Notes: generated from the letters alone by a model not told the origin. Counted from the first letter of the stretch, positions 42,965 through 52,507 are shown. The stretch: DNA of 59,936 nt from a bacterium (GCA_023150945.1 JAKLJX010000033.1:1-59936), one strand, 5' to 3'. Numbers and translations: made by a program.

Positions 42965-43435
42965 TCAGGATTCATGAAAGCTTTCTTCCTCATTGCTGAT
43001 GGTGCCAAAGGCTTCTGCGGGCGTGGCGGCCGCCAGCAGGCGCTCGCGAAAGTCTCGTTTGTGCACCAGGCGCGAAATCCGGCTGAGCGCTTTCAAATGC
43101 GGACCGGTTTGATGCGGCGGGCCGACCAGCAGCCACACCAGCCGCACCGGCTGATCATCGATCGCATCGAACTCAACCGGAGTGTGGGCAATGCCGAGCG
43201 CCGCCACGATCTCCGGCGCCGCTTCGGCCTTGCCGTGCGGAATCGCAACGCCTTCGCCCACGCCGGTGCTCATCACCGCCTCGCGGTCGAGAATGGCCTT
43301 GAGCACCTGGTTGCGATCCTTGATCCGGTGCGCCGCGGCCAGCACATCCACCATCTCTTCGATCACTTTCGTCTTGTCGCGGCTGGCGAGCGGCACTTTG
43401 ATCAGGTCTTTTGACAAAATATCCTGCAACTTCAT
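42965..43435 (-). CDS. PTS EIIA-2 domain protein (PtsN/fructose type)
   Basis: The 156-residue protein is a single phosphotransferase EIIA domain of the mannitol/fructose/PtsN type, with the phosphorylated His in GVAIPHGKAE. ATG 43435 follows AAGGAG with a spacing near 10; the longer frame to 43546 is not protein-like. With no EIIB or EIIC genes nearby, a regulatory PtsN-like role is more likely than sugar uptake. Confidence 0.9.
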   Translation of the reverse strand: MKLQDILSKDLIKVPLASRDKTKVIEEMVDVLAAAHRIKDRNQVLKAILDREAVMSTGVGEGVAIPHGKAEAAPEIVAALGIAHTPVEFDAIDDQPVRLVWLLVGPPHQTGPHLKALSRISRLVHKRDFRERLLAAATPAEAFGTISNEEESFHES

Positions 43436-43804
43436 GAACAATGTCTCCTTCGAGCACACCGGCTGCCTGCGCACCACTCCCCACGAACCGCACTGTCCGG
43501 CAGTGACTGCCGCCTGCATGCGGTGCGGCCCTGGGGGCAAACTCACAATGTGCGCACGTGATCACGACTCACAGCCCGCCAGGCAGGAGGGCGCGGGTAT
43601 GAGGCCAATCAACTCCTCCGGTCAAATTAGGACGGCAAATTTATAGCAGTGTCGTCTCAATTGCAAACCTTATTTTCGCACTGGTGTCCGCAGCGATGCC
43701 GCACTCGCTCTCAAATCACCGGCGCTTCAAGAAAAACTCAGCGCTGCCGGCAGCGCACTGTCCGTGTTCTTCACGCATGCGGACAACGGTTTTACGAACC
43801 ACCC
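43436..43804. other. Gene-free region with a possible minus-strand promoter
   Basis: No gene is supported between the EIIA gene and the YfhO-like gene. A minus-strand promoter candidate is TTTGCA (43667-43662), 16-base spacer, TATAAA (43645-43640). It would give the EIIA gene a 200-nt leader. Confidence 0.45.
43640..43667 (-). promoter_or_regulatory. Possible promoter for the EIIA gene
   Basis: TTTGCA and TATAAA are spaced by 16 bases on the minus strand. The -10 box is good and the -35 box is moderate. Confidence 0.4.
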
Positions 43805-46363
43805 TCAACCGCGCCGGCGCCCGACAACGATAAAGGCCACACCGATCACCAACGCGCTGACGCTCAACCACACGCCGGTGGTGAAAGCGCGTGAAGCATA
43901 GCGAAACTCGATGCGATGCTGACCGGCGGGCACGGCAACGCCGCGAAAACAGTAGTTGGCGAGATACGTTTTGACCGGCTTGCCGTCCAGATAGGCGTGC
44001 CAACCAGAAGGGTAATAATTATCACTCAACACCAAAATCTGCGGAAACGCCGAAGCCGTTTCCACCGTGAGGTGATGAAGCTGATATTCCTTAATTGTTG
44101 CGCTCGCCGTGGAATCCGGTTGCGGCGCCGGCTCGGGCGTCTGCTCGAGCAGGACGGTGGTGTGCGGATCGAACGCGCCGGAGGCCAGCCGCTGCAGCGC
44201 TGCGAGGTTGTCCGTTTGCACCTCATATTGCCCCACCAAAAACGCGCGCGGCAGGGCCGTGGTGTTCTCCAAAAGGTGCAACGGATACGTGCCGCCTTGA
44301 TAGTTCATCGGCACCGTCGCGCGGCTCACCCAGTTTTCCTCCGGCAAGGGAAAGAACGAAAGAATGTATTTCACGTTCAGCAGGTCGAGCAGGTTTTTGA
44401 TGGCGGTGCGGCGTTCCGCCGGAATCGCCTCCACCGGTTTTGGCTGCAGGCCGCGCTGGCCGTCTTGCGTGACCACGGTGAAGTAGTCGTTCATCAAACC
44501 GCTTTGCAGATCCGTGGCCTCGAGAAAATCCTGGTAGCGCCGGGGCTTGGCGGCATGATAGCCGCCCACGCTGTGAATGTCCTGCGCCGCCCAGTGGGTT
44601 TCGCGAAAGAGATCGAGCGTCGGAAAGATGCGATAGAGGCTCTTGTCCTGCTGCAGGAATTGCGCAACGGCATCCGGTTGCAGCACCGCCTGTGCGTTGC
44701 GCTCCGGCGCGGGCGGATTGCCGATCTTCTTGTCCACCATCCAGAGATCGACGAGCGTGACGAGCACGATGACGGCCGCGGCCGTGCGCGGTGCCACTTT
44801 GCCGGCAAAGGCCAGCGCCAGCAGCGCGAGGCCCGTGCCCGTGAACAGCGTGAACTTCCACAAATCTCCGAACAACAGGCCGAAACGCATCTCATCCAGC
44901 CGCGCCTGCGTGGCGGGGTCATATTGATCGGGATAGAGGCCGGCCATGAACTGCTGCAAGCCGCTCTTGAACACGGTCACTGCCAGCGCCAGCACGAGCA
45001 GCGCACCGGCGATGCGCCAGAGATTCTTCGCGATCAGGGCGCGGCGGCCGGCCGTCTGCGCCTCCGGCGCAGCCAGCGGCTGCAGCAGCGCCTGCAATCC
45101 CAGTCCCGCCAAAATCGCCACGCAGCATTGCACCAGCACCAGAATCATCACCGGCACACGAAACTTGTTGAAGTGCGGGAAATAGTCATAAAACAGCCGG
45201 TAGAATGATTCGAAATGATGGCCGAAGGAGATGAGCAGCGCGAGCACAATGCTGGCGCCCAGGAAGCCGGTGTGCGGCACGCGTTTGAGCAACGCTACGA
45301 TCGCCAGCGCCAGCACGAGAATGCCCATGTAATTGGGATAGTCCGTAAAGGGCATGGTGCCCCAATACGTCATGCCGCCGAAGCCGTAGAACGAAGGCAG
45401 GAGAAACGTCATCATCTCGCCGGGTGAGAACGACCATTGCGTGGCGTAATCGAAGCCCACGCCCGCTTCCACCTGGCCCTGCGCTGATTGCAGCACCGAG
45501 GCGGAGCCGCGAATGGAATAGGGCGTGTATTCCTGCACCGGCAAAAAGAGAATGGCGGCGAGCGCGAACGCCAACACCAGGGCTGCGGCGAAACCGCCCA
45601 GCATCGGCAACACGCGCTGCGCTTGCTTGCGCAGCAGCGCTGCGGTCAGCTCGTAGAGCACGAAGAAGCCCACCAGCATCAGGCCGTAATACGCGATTTG
45701 AATGTGGCCGCGCTGCAGCATGAAGCCGAGCGTCAAGCCCGCCAGGCCGACATTCAACCACGAAAACTTTTCGAACAGGCGATCCACCGCCCAAAGCGCG
45801 AGCGGCAGATAAGCGGCGGTCATCATTTGCGAGCCGTGACCGAAAATGATCATGGTGATCAAGTAAGGCGTGAGCATAAACGCCAGACCGCCGAGCAGGG
45901 CCGGCAGATAGTTCGCGCCCTTGCGGCGCAGGAACAGAAAGACGCCCAACCCGGCCAGCACGTAATGCAGGGCGATAACCAGCATGCCGCGCACCGGCAC
46001 GAGGCGGCTGATCACATCGACAATGGCATGAGGAAAGTAGGCAAAGGGATTATACGTCAGGCTGGCGAAGCTGGGCATGCCGCCGAAAATGTGGGGCAGC
46101 CACAGCGGATACACACCATCTTCCCACAACGCTTTTTTCAATGGTGCGGAGATGGCAAGCGGCGCCTGCGCGTCAGGAGAGAGATATGTCTTGCCAAGGA
46201 ATATGGTCTCGAAAAAAAACACCAGCATGAGCAGAAGATAAACGCCGCTGGCGGACAACACGGGATGTTTTGCGAACCAGGCGAAGGTGGGTGAGGGAGC
46301 TGCAGCGCGGCCGGGTTTGATGGTTGCGGTGGCGCGCCGGTGCGAAGAGGTTTTCTTGGACAT
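43805..46363 (-). CDS. YfhO-like large membrane protein (GT-C type)
   Basis: The product, about 852 residues from ATG 46363, has a basic N-terminal tail, about 13 membrane spans and a large extracytoplasmic C-terminal domain before a last span. Near the N-terminus the phrase LSPDAQAPLAISAP precedes the PLWLPHIFGGMPS region typical of YfhO/GT-C proteins. Relatives glycosylate lipoteichoic acid or other envelope polymers using lipid-linked sugars. Its location next to the pseudaminic acid cluster fits a surface-glycan role, but it is divergently transcribed and that link is inference. Confidence 0.83.
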   Translation of the reverse strand: MSKKTSSHRRATATIKPGRAAAPSPTFAWFAKHPVLSASGVYLLLMLVFFFETIFLGKTYLSPDAQAPLAISAPLKKALWEDGVYPLWLPHIFGGMPSFASLTYNPFAYFPHAIVDVISRLVPVRGMLVIALHYVLAGLGVFLFLRRKGANYLPALLGGLAFMLTPYLITMIIFGHGSQMMTAAYLPLALWAVDRLFEKFSWLNVGLAGLTLGFMLQRGHIQIAYYGLMLVGFFVLYELTAALLRKQAQRVLPMLGGFAAALVLAFALAAILFLPVQEYTPYSIRGSASVLQSAQGQVEAGVGFDYATQWSFSPGEMMTFLLPSFYGFGGMTYWGTMPFTDYPNYMGILVLALAIVALLKRVPHTGFLGASIVLALLISFGHHFESFYRLFYDYFPHFNKFRVPVMILVLVQCCVAILAGLGLQALLQPLAAPEAQTAGRRALIAKNLWRIAGALLVLALAVTVFKSGLQQFMAGLYPDQYDPATQARLDEMRFGLLFGDLWKFTLFTGTGLALLALAFAGKVAPRTAAAVIVLVTLVDLWMVDKKIGNPPAPERNAQAVLQPDAVAQFLQQDKSLYRIFPTLDLFRETHWAAQDIHSVGGYHAAKPRRYQDFLEATDLQSGLMNDYFTVVTQDGQRGLQPKPVEAIPAERRTAIKNLLDLLNVKYILSFFPLPEENWVSRATVPMNYQGGTYPLHLLENTTALPRAFLVGQYEVQTDNLAALQRLASGAFDPHTTVLLEQTPEPAPQPDSTASATIKEYQLHHLTVETASAFPQILVLSDNYYPSGWHAYLDGKPVKTYLANYCFRGVAVPAGQHRIEFRYASRAFTTGVWLSVSALVIGVAFIVVGRRRG

Positions 46364-46427
46364 GGATGAACGGTGATCCTCGAGAAAATGCGTTGTCACA
46401 CCTCGGAATGAGGCGCTATATAGGATG

Positions 46428-46464
46428 ATTTTCCACGAATCGCAAGATTTTTTCTGTGGAAAAT
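46428..46464. promoter_or_regulatory. Inverted repeat between the YfhO-like and pseudaminic genes
   Basis: ATTTTCCAC (46428-46436) and GTGGAAAAT (46456-46464) are perfect inverted repeats with a 19-base centre. They lie in the divergent region, just before a TATATT box at 46479-46484 for the plus strand. A regulator could bind here, or it may be chance. The same half-site forms the hairpin at 8094-8120. Confidence 0.4.
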
Positions 46465-46510
46465 TCCCGCTGCGTGTTTATATTGCCGCACGAATTTGAG
46501 GATGAATGAA

Positions 46511-47176
46511 ATGAAACAGACAGTGCCCGCGCCGGCAGATGCGTGGCGCGGTGAATTCGGCAAAGCCTACACCGATCGCAACGCCTGGCCGCTGGCGGAG
46601 ATGGAAGAAAGATACCGGCAAACCTACGGGCTGAGCCGCACCGAGATGAACCGCCGCCAGCTCGACGTGCTCGACCGCAACCTGCGCATCCTGGAAGTGG
46701 GCGCCAATGTCGGCAACCAGTTGCTCTGCCTGCAGCAGATGGGCTTCACTTCACTTTACGGCATCGAACTGCAGGACTATGCCGTGGAGCTGGCCAAGCA
46801 GCGCACCCGCCACCTCAATCTGCTCACCGGCGTCGCGCACGACCTGCCGTTCAAAGACGGTTACTTCGATCTGGTCTTCACCTCCGGCGTGCTGATTCAC
46901 ATCGCGCCCGCCGATATCCCGGCGGTGTTGCGCGAGATCCATCGCTGCAGCCGGCGCTACATTTGGGGCTTCGAGTATTTTGCCGAACGCTATACCGAAG
47001 TCAATTACCGCGGCCATGACGGCTTGCTGTGGAAAACGGATTTTGCCCGCCTTTATCTCGACACCTTTGCCGATCTGCGTTTGCTGCGGGAAGACCGTTA
47101 CCGTTATCTGAATCAGGATTTGACCGACACCATGTTTCTGTTGGAGCGGATCGATGCACCGGCCGGCCGCGAGTGA
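46511..47176 (+). CDS. Pseudaminic acid biosynthesis-associated methyltransferase
   Basis: The 221-residue SAM-dependent methyltransferase has the motif I segment ILEVGANVGNQL and the post-motif YGIELQDYAVELAK. Its N-terminal GEFGKAYTDRN and the later TSGVLIHIAPADIP match the methylase family that travels with pseudaminic acid genes. GAGG at 46498-46501 favours ATG 46511; ATG 46502 and TTG 46496 are less likely. The target is unknown; such enzymes may methylate the sugar or its carrier. It opens the cluster, 360 bases before pseB. Confidence 0.88.
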   Translation: MKQTVPAPADAWRGEFGKAYTDRNAWPLAEMEERYRQTYGLSRTEMNRRQLDVLDRNLRILEVGANVGNQLLCLQQMGFTSLYGIELQDYAVELAKQRTRHLNLLTGVAHDLPFKDGYFDLVFTSGVLIHIAPADIPAVLREIHRCSRRYIWGFEYFAERYTEVNYRGHDGLLWKTDFARLYLDTFADLRLLREDRYRYLNQDLTDTMFLLERIDAPAGRE

Positions 47177-47216
47177 AGCGGCAGGTTCGGCCTTTGTTCC
47201 CCCAATAGGCATTTGG

Positions 47217-47286
47217 CGATTCAAACTCAGAGTAAACTTCTGAAAGATCCTTAACCACAAAGCAAACATCTGCACCGCGGAGACGC
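47217..47286 (-). repeat. Dispersed intergenic repeat, family 2, copy B
   Basis: The reverse complement matches copy A at 2815-2890, with 51 of 60 bases identical in the core. The longest shared exact run includes ATGTTTGCTTTGTGGTT. Confidence 0.65.
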
Positions 47287-47380
47287 AAAGGCACGCAAAG
47301 AAAAGATTCGAGTTCTGTCTTTCATGATTGCAGGCAACAAATGATTGGGAAATCTTTGCGAACCTTTGCGCCTCTGCGTG
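47277..47380. repeat. Imperfect inverted repeat upstream of pseB
   Basis: The left arm reads CGGAGACGCAAAGGCACG and continues CAAAG. The right arm, reverse-complemented, contains ACGCAGAGGCGCAAAGGTTC and then GCAAAG. The two arms can fold into a long imperfect hairpin of about 100 bases. It is intergenic and could be a repeat unit, a terminator or a leader structure. Confidence 0.5.
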
Positions 47381-47536
47381 ATTTCTTTGCCGAAATTCGA
47401 GAGCGTTGGGAACGGTCAGAATTGTCACGAAACCCCCATAAATACAGGTTGAGATAGTACCCGTCGGACAAATGTTTGCTTTTTTTTGCAGCGCTTCGAT
47501 TTCAAAGAACCCATCAATTCCACTGTGAGAGGCAAC

Positions 47537-48505
47537 ATGAACTGGAGTGACAAAAACGTTTTGCTCACCGGCGGCACCGGCTCGTTCGGCAAGAAATTCG
47601 TCGCGATTGCGCTGCAAAAATACCGGCCGAAGAAGCTGATCGTCTTCAGCCGCGACGAGCTCAAGCAGTATGAAATGCAGCAGCAGTTCCGCGATCCGAT
47701 CTTGCGCTATTTTCTCGGCGATGTGCGCGACCAGGAGCGGCTGCACCGCGCGCTGCACGGCGTAGACATCGTCGTGCACGCCGCCGCCCTCAAACAAATC
47801 CCCGCCTGTGAATACAATCCCATCGAAGCCGTGAAGACCAACGTGCTGGGCGCGCAGAACATCATCGAAGCCGCGATCAACAACGGCGTGCAGCGCGTGA
47901 TCGCCCTGAGCACCGACAAGGCCGCAAATCCCGTCAATCTTTATGGCGCGACCAAACTGGTGTCGGACAAACTCTTCGTCGCGGGCAACTCCTATTCCGG
48001 CGCCACCGGGCCCCGCTTCAGCGCGGTGCGCTACGGCAACGTCATCGGCAGCCGCGGCAGCGTGATTCCCTTCTTCAAGGAAAAACGCGCCACCGGCGAG
48101 CTGCCCATCACCGATTTGCGCATGACCCGCTTCTTCATCACCCTCGAGCAGGGCGTGGAATTCGTGTTCCGCTGTTTTGATTTGATGCAGGGCGGCGAGA
48201 TTTTCGTGCCGAAAATTCCCAGCATGCGCATCACCGATCTCGCCAAAGCGCTGGCGCCGGAGTGCACCATCAAAGTCGTGGGCATCCGGCCCGGCGAAAA
48301 AATTCACGAAACCATGGTGCCGCGCGACGAAGCCCATCACACGCTCGAGTTCGATACTTACTTCATCGTCGAGCCGACCTTCCCGTGGTGGGGCAGAGCC
48401 AACCACGGCGCGGGCAAACGCGTGCCGGATGACTTCAGCTACAGCAGTGACAACAACACCTGGTGGCTGAGCGCGGACGAACTGAAAAAACTGGTGGGCG
48501 AATGA
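47537..48505 (+). CDS. pseB: UDP-N-acetylglucosamine 4,6-dehydratase (inverting)
   Basis: The 322-residue SDR enzyme carries out the first pseudaminic step, converting UDP-GlcNAc to the 4-keto-6-deoxy-L-arabino sugar. The NAD(P) motif GGTGSFG (residues 10-16), the following FSRDELKQYEM typical of the PseB/FlaA1 group and the catalytic YGATK are present. AGAGG precedes ATG 47537. Its stop overlaps the pseC start by four bases (ATGA), so translation is coupled. Confidence 0.95.
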   Translation: MNWSDKNVLLTGGTGSFGKKFVAIALQKYRPKKLIVFSRDELKQYEMQQQFRDPILRYFLGDVRDQERLHRALHGVDIVVHAAALKQIPACEYNPIEAVKTNVLGAQNIIEAAINNGVQRVIALSTDKAANPVNLYGATKLVSDKLFVAGNSYSGATGPRFSAVRYGNVIGSRGSVIPFFKEKRATGELPITDLRMTRFFITLEQGVEFVFRCFDLMQGGEIFVPKIPSMRITDLAKALAPECTIKVVGIRPGEKIHETMVPRDEAHHTLEFDTYFIVEPTFPWWGRANHGAGKRVPDDFSYSSDNNTWWLSADELKKLVGE

Positions 48506-49677
48506 GTCTGGCTTGGCTGCCCTATGGCCGGCACTGGCTGGAAGAAGATGACATCGCCGCAGTGGTCGAAGTGCTGCGCCATCACAATCTCACCCAGGGT
48601 GAAAAGGTCGCGGAATTCGAACAAGCGCTGGCAGCGTATTGCGGCGCGCAGTACGCCGTGGCGGTGGCCAACGGCACGGCGGCTTTGCATTGCGCCGCGC
48701 TGGCGGCCGGCTTCGCGCCCGGCGACGAGGTGATCACTTCGCCGCTCACCTTTGCCGCTTCAGCCAATTGCATTGCCTATCTCGGCGGCCGGCCGGTGTT
48801 CGCGGATATCGATGCCGGCACGCGCAATCTCGATCCCGCGGAAGTGGCTCGCCGACTCACGCCGCAAACCCGCGGCCTGCTACCGGTGCATTTCGCCGGC
48901 CGCAGTTGTGACATGCCGGTATTCGCCGAGCTGGCCCGCCGCCACAATCTGGTGGTGATCGAAGACGCGGCGCACGCCATCGGCAGCGAATATGAAGCCG
49001 ACGGCGCCTGTCTGCGCGTCGGCGCGTGCGCCCATTCCGACATGACGGTGTTCAGCTTCCATCCGGTCAAACATGTGACCACCGGCGAAGGCGGCGCCAT
49101 TCTCACCAACCGCGCGGATATCTACCAGCGCCTGTTGCTGTTTCGCAGCCACGGCATCACCAAGAATCCACAACGCCTCGAGCACAACGAGGGCCCATGG
49201 TATTATGAGATGCAAGCGCTCGGTTACAATTACCGCTTGACCGACATGCAGTGTGCGCTCGGCCTCAGCCAGATGAAAAAGCTGCCGCAATTTCTCGCGC
49301 GCCGCGCGGAAATCGTCGCCCGCTACAACAAAACGTTCGGCAGCCATCCGGCCCTGATTCCGCCGCAAGTGCCCAAGGCGGCCACGGCCTGGCATCTCTA
49401 CGTTTTGGAATTCGACCTCGCCCAGCTCGATTGCGACCGGCGCACGATTTTCCTGGAGCTGCAGGAAGCCCGCCTGGGCGTGCAGGTGCATTACATTCCC
49501 GTGCATTTGCTGCCTTATTACCGCAAACACTTCGGCACCAAACCCGGCGATTATCCCCGCGCCGAACGCTACTACAGCCGCGCGCTGTCGCTGCCGCTCT
49601 ACCCGAAACTTACCGACGCCGAGGTGAACCGCGTGATCGACACGGTTCTGCAAATCGTCAACCGGCACCGGCGATGA
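48502..49677 (+). CDS. pseC: UDP-4-amino-4,6-dideoxy-N-acetyl-beta-L-altrosamine transaminase
   Basis: The 391-residue DegT/DnrJ/EryC1-family PLP enzyme transaminates the PseB product. The PLP lysine is in FSFHPVKHVTTGEGG, and the family phrases EDAAHAIGSEY and NYRLTDMQCALGLSQMKKL are intact. The sequence starts right after the pseB stop with ATGA overlap and ends with the same type of overlap into the cytidylyltransferase gene, placing it in the middle of a tight operon. Confidence 0.95.
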   Translation: MSLAWLPYGRHWLEEDDIAAVVEVLRHHNLTQGEKVAEFEQALAAYCGAQYAVAVANGTAALHCAALAAGFAPGDEVITSPLTFAASANCIAYLGGRPVFADIDAGTRNLDPAEVARRLTPQTRGLLPVHFAGRSCDMPVFAELARRHNLVVIEDAAHAIGSEYEADGACLRVGACAHSDMTVFSFHPVKHVTTGEGGAILTNRADIYQRLLLFRSHGITKNPQRLEHNEGPWYYEMQALGYNYRLTDMQCALGLSQMKKLPQFLARRAEIVARYNKTFGSHPALIPPQVPKAATAWHLYVLEFDLAQLDCDRRTIFLELQEARLGVQVHYIPVHLLPYYRKHFGTKPGDYPRAERYYSRALSLPLYPKLTDAEVNRVIDTVLQIVNRHRR

Positions 49678-50441
49678 ACCCGCTCTCTGACAGTGCGGCG
49701 GCGTGGTCGGCAGGCGTCATTCTGCAGGCGCGCATGGGCTCGACTCGCTTGCCCGGCAAAGTGCTGCGCCTGGCCGCGGGCCGGCCGGTGCTCGAATGGT
49801 GCCTCTTGCGCCTGGCGGAATCGCAGCAGTGCCGCCGGGTGATCGTGGCCACCAGCACGCTGCCGCAGGATGATGCCATTGCGGCGTTCTGCGATCAGCG
49901 GCAAGTACCTTGCTTTCGCGGCAGTGAAAACGATGTGCTGCAGCGCTACTACGAAGCAATGCGCCGCTTTCACGTCGATCCGGTGATCCGCGTCACCGCC
50001 GACTGCCCGCTGATCGATGCGCACGTGCTCGATGCCATGCTGCCAGCCTACTTTGCCCGGCAGGCCGACTATCTGAGCAACACGCTGACGCGCACGTTCC
50101 CGCGCGGTTATGATCTCGAAATCTTTTCTTTCGCCGCGCTGCAAACGGCGCAGCAACAGGCGCAACAGGCCTACGAGCGCGAGCATGTCACGCCCTTCAT
50201 CTACCAGCATCCCCAGTTGTTCAAACTGGCAGGCTACGAAAATGATTTCGATGCTTCGGCGCTGCGGGTGACAGTGGATACGCCGGAGGACTTGCTGGTG
50301 GTGGATCGCATCTATCAGCACTTCGTGCAAACGGGCCGCGGCCATCATTTCACCCTGCCGGAGCTGGTGAAGCTGTGGTCGAGCCAGCCCGACCTGGCGG
50401 CCCGCAATCAACACATTCGTCAGAAACAACTCGGTGAATAG
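49674..50441 (+). CDS. pseF: Pseudaminic acid cytidylyltransferase (PseF/SpsF type)
   Basis: The 255-residue nucleotidyltransferase has the signature QARMGSTRLPGKVL and the VTADCPLIDAHV metal-binding region. The fold is the CTP-transferase family shared by PseF, NeuA and SpsF; the sequence looks most like SpsF-type members that replace PseF in many clusters. Position inside the operon indicates that it makes CMP-pseudaminic acid. It overlaps pseC by four bases and pseG by eight. Confidence 0.85.
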   Translation: MNPLSDSAAAWSAGVILQARMGSTRLPGKVLRLAAGRPVLEWCLLRLAESQQCRRVIVATSTLPQDDAIAAFCDQRQVPCFRGSENDVLQRYYEAMRRFHVDPVIRVTADCPLIDAHVLDAMLPAYFARQADYLSNTLTRTFPRGYDLEIFSFAALQTAQQQAQQAYEREHVTPFIYQHPQLFKLAGYENDFDASALRVTVDTPEDLLVVDRIYQHFVQTGRGHHFTLPELVKLWSSQPDLAARNQHIRQKQLGE

Positions 50442-51459
50442 AACCATTATCTTTCGCACCGACGGCAGCCGCACGATCGGCGTCGGCCATGTTTATCGCT
50501 GCCTGGCGCTGGCGGAAGCGCTGCGCAGCCGCGGCTGCAACGCCTGTTTTGCGGTAACAGTAACGCCGGCGGCGATTCAAGATTTGATTCGGCAGCACGG
50601 CCATCAGGTGGAGGTGCTCGCCAGCGGGGCGCCGGAAATCACGCAGCTTGCCGCGTTGGCGGAACGATACGCCACGCGTTTGCTTTGCGTCGATACCTAC
50701 GCGGTGGAGGCGGCGTATTTCCGCGACTTGCAGGCCACGGGCTGGCGCACGGTGTGCATCGATGACTTTGCCGGCTTTGCGATCGCAGCGGAGGTGGTGA
50801 TCAATCACAACGCCTACGCCGCGGATTTGCGCTACGAAGTTCCGGCCGGCACGCGCTTGCTGCTCGGTCCGCGCTATGCGCTGTTGCGGCGGCAGTTTCG
50901 TGAAGCGCGCGCGGCGGCCACTGCACCGGCGGCGACGCCTTACCTGCTGGTGCTGATCGGTGGCTCGGATCCGCATCAATGGAGTTTGCGCTTGGCACAC
51001 AGTCTGTTGGCCGCGCTGCCGGTCAACATCGTGGTCGTGGCCGGGCCGGCAACCATCGGGCTGCCGGAATTGCAGCAACTGGCGCAGGCGCACGCCCGCC
51101 TGCGCGTGAAAAGCCAGCCGCCGGATTTGCCGGCCCTGATGGCCGGCGCCAGCCTCGCGGTCAGCGGCGCCGGCGTGACGACGTATGAGCTGGCCTGCCT
51201 CGGTGTGCCCAGTTTGTTGTTGATTGTCGCCGATAATCAGCGGCAAAATGCGGCGGCGCTCGGCCGCTTGGGCATTGCGCAGGTGTTGGGCTGGCATGCA
51301 GACTGGCAGGCGGACGCTATTGCCGCTCGCGCGGCTGCGCTGTTGGACAATGGCAGTGAACGGCAAGCGATGGCGGCGCGTGGCCGGCGCCTGGTGGATG
51401 GCGCCGGCGCGGAACGCGTTGCCGAGGAGATCGTGCATGAAATCGATTCGTCTCACTGA
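50434..51459 (+). CDS. pseG: UDP-2,4-diacetamido-2,4,6-trideoxy-beta-L-altropyranose hydrolase
   Basis: The 341-residue enzyme removes UDP to release the free hexose for PseI. The N-terminal IGVGHVYRCLALAEAL contains the catalytic His (about residue 19) and the GT-B-like core has GGSDPHQWSLRLA and SGAGVTTYELACLGVP. The GTG start at 50434 is eight bases inside pseF; the 3' end overlaps pseI by 23 bases. Confidence 0.93.
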   Translation: MNRTIIFRTDGSRTIGVGHVYRCLALAEALRSRGCNACFAVTVTPAAIQDLIRQHGHQVEVLASGAPEITQLAALAERYATRLLCVDTYAVEAAYFRDLQATGWRTVCIDDFAGFAIAAEVVINHNAYAADLRYEVPAGTRLLLGPRYALLRRQFREARAAATAPAATPYLLVLIGGSDPHQWSLRLAHSLLAALPVNIVVVAGPATIGLPELQQLAQAHARLRVKSQPPDLPALMAGASLAVSGAGVTTYELACLGVPSLLLIVADNQRQNAAALGRLGIAQVLGWHADWQADAIAARAAALLDNGSERQAMAARGRRLVDGAGAERVAEEIVHEIDSSH

Positions 51460-52495
51460 GTCCCGCTGCCTCGGCGAGGGCGAGCCGTGCTTCGTGATTG
51501 CGGAAGCCGGCTCCAACCACAATCGCGATTTTGCGCTGGCACAGAAGCTCATCGAGGTCGCGGCTGAGGCCGGCGCCGACAGCGTCAAATTTCAAATCTT
51601 CACCGCCGACAAGATCTATTCGAAAAAGACGCCGAAGATGAGCTATTTGAAGGAAAAGCAGCTCACGCAGGAAAGCGAGACGGTGTATGATTTGATCAAG
51701 AAACTCGAGCTGCCGCGTGAGTGGCTGCCGGACTTGCAGGCCTACAGCGAACAAAAAGGCATCATCTTCTCCGCCACGCCCTTCGACCTCGAAGCGGTCG
51801 ATCTGCTGGCAAAACTCGACGTGCCCTTCTACAAAGTCGCCTCGTTTGAGATTACGCATCTGCCGCTGTTGCGGCACATCAGCCGCACCGGCAAGCCCAT
51901 CATTCTCTCCACCGGCATGGCCAACCTGGCGGACATCGAGCGCGCACTGGAGGTAATTCAGCAGGCCGGCAGCAGCGAGGTGATCCTGCTGCACTGTGCC
52001 ATCAACTATCCGCCGGCCTATGAAGACATTCATCTGCGTGCGATCGCCACCTTGCGCCGCGCCTTCGAAGTGCCGGTGGGCTTTTCCGATCACACGCTCG
52101 ACAACGTGTGCCCGATCGCGGCGGTGGCGCTGGGCGCGTGCGTTATCGAGAAACATTACACCACCGACCGCGCGCTGCCCGGGCCTGATCATCCGTTTGC
52201 GATGGACCCGCCGCAACTGCGTGAGATGATCGCCGCCATTCGCAAAACCGAAAAGGCGCTGGGCCACAGCCTGAAGCGGCACACCGCCGCCGAAGCAGAA
52301 TTACACCAGCTTGCGCGGCGCAGTTTGGTGGCGGCCTGTGATATTCCCGCCGGCACGGCCATCACTGCGGCGATGCTGGAAGTGAAACGGCCGGGCTTCG
52401 GCATTCCCACGCACTTGATGGATTTGGTCGTCGGCCGCACGGCGCGGGTCAACATCGCAGCCGACGACATTCTTTCCTGGGATATGATTGGCTGA
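51437..52495 (+). CDS. pseI: Pseudaminic acid synthase
   Basis: The 352-residue NeuB-family enzyme condenses the altropyranose with phosphoenolpyruvate. The TIM-barrel contains EAGSNHNRDFALA, SVKFQIFTADKIYSKKTPKM and VGFSDHTLD; the C-terminal SAF domain (about 285-352) contains KRPGFGIPTHLMD. The YSKKTPKMSYLKE segment favours pseudaminic over sialic acid synthases. It overlaps pseG and is followed 12 bases later by the PseH-like fusion gene. Confidence 0.94.
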   Translation: MKSIRLTESRCLGEGEPCFVIAEAGSNHNRDFALAQKLIEVAAEAGADSVKFQIFTADKIYSKKTPKMSYLKEKQLTQESETVYDLIKKLELPREWLPDLQAYSEQKGIIFSATPFDLEAVDLLAKLDVPFYKVASFEITHLPLLRHISRTGKPIILSTGMANLADIERALEVIQQAGSSEVILLHCAINYPPAYEDIHLRAIATLRRAFEVPVGFSDHTLDNVCPIAAVALGACVIEKHYTTDRALPGPDHPFAMDPPQLREMIAAIRKTEKALGHSLKRHTAAEAELHQLARRSLVAACDIPAGTAITAAMLEVKRPGFGIPTHLMDLVVGRTARVNIAADDILSWDMIG

Positions 52496-52507
52496 TTTCC
52501 ACGCGTG

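Larger units (their letters stand above)
47177..47536. other. Intergenic region rich in inverted repeats
   Basis: No gene is supported here. It holds repeat family 2 copy B (47217-47286) and an imperfect inverted repeat whose arms (47277-47303 and 47350-47380) share CGCAAAG phrases. A promoter for pseB is not obvious. Confidence 0.55.

Noticed and set aside
41294-43414. A 706-codon plus-strand frame spanning three minus-strand genes
   Set aside because: It crosses the CPBP, methyltransferase and EIIA genes and has no domain or ribosome site. It is a codon-bias shadow. The same applies to 43916-45208 (+) and 46751-48406 (-).
43436-43620. A short leader peptide (TTG start after GGAGGAG on the minus strand) in the long leader of the EIIA gene
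   Set aside because: The start codon is weak and the 16-codon product shows no attenuation-type codon run. It could be chance.
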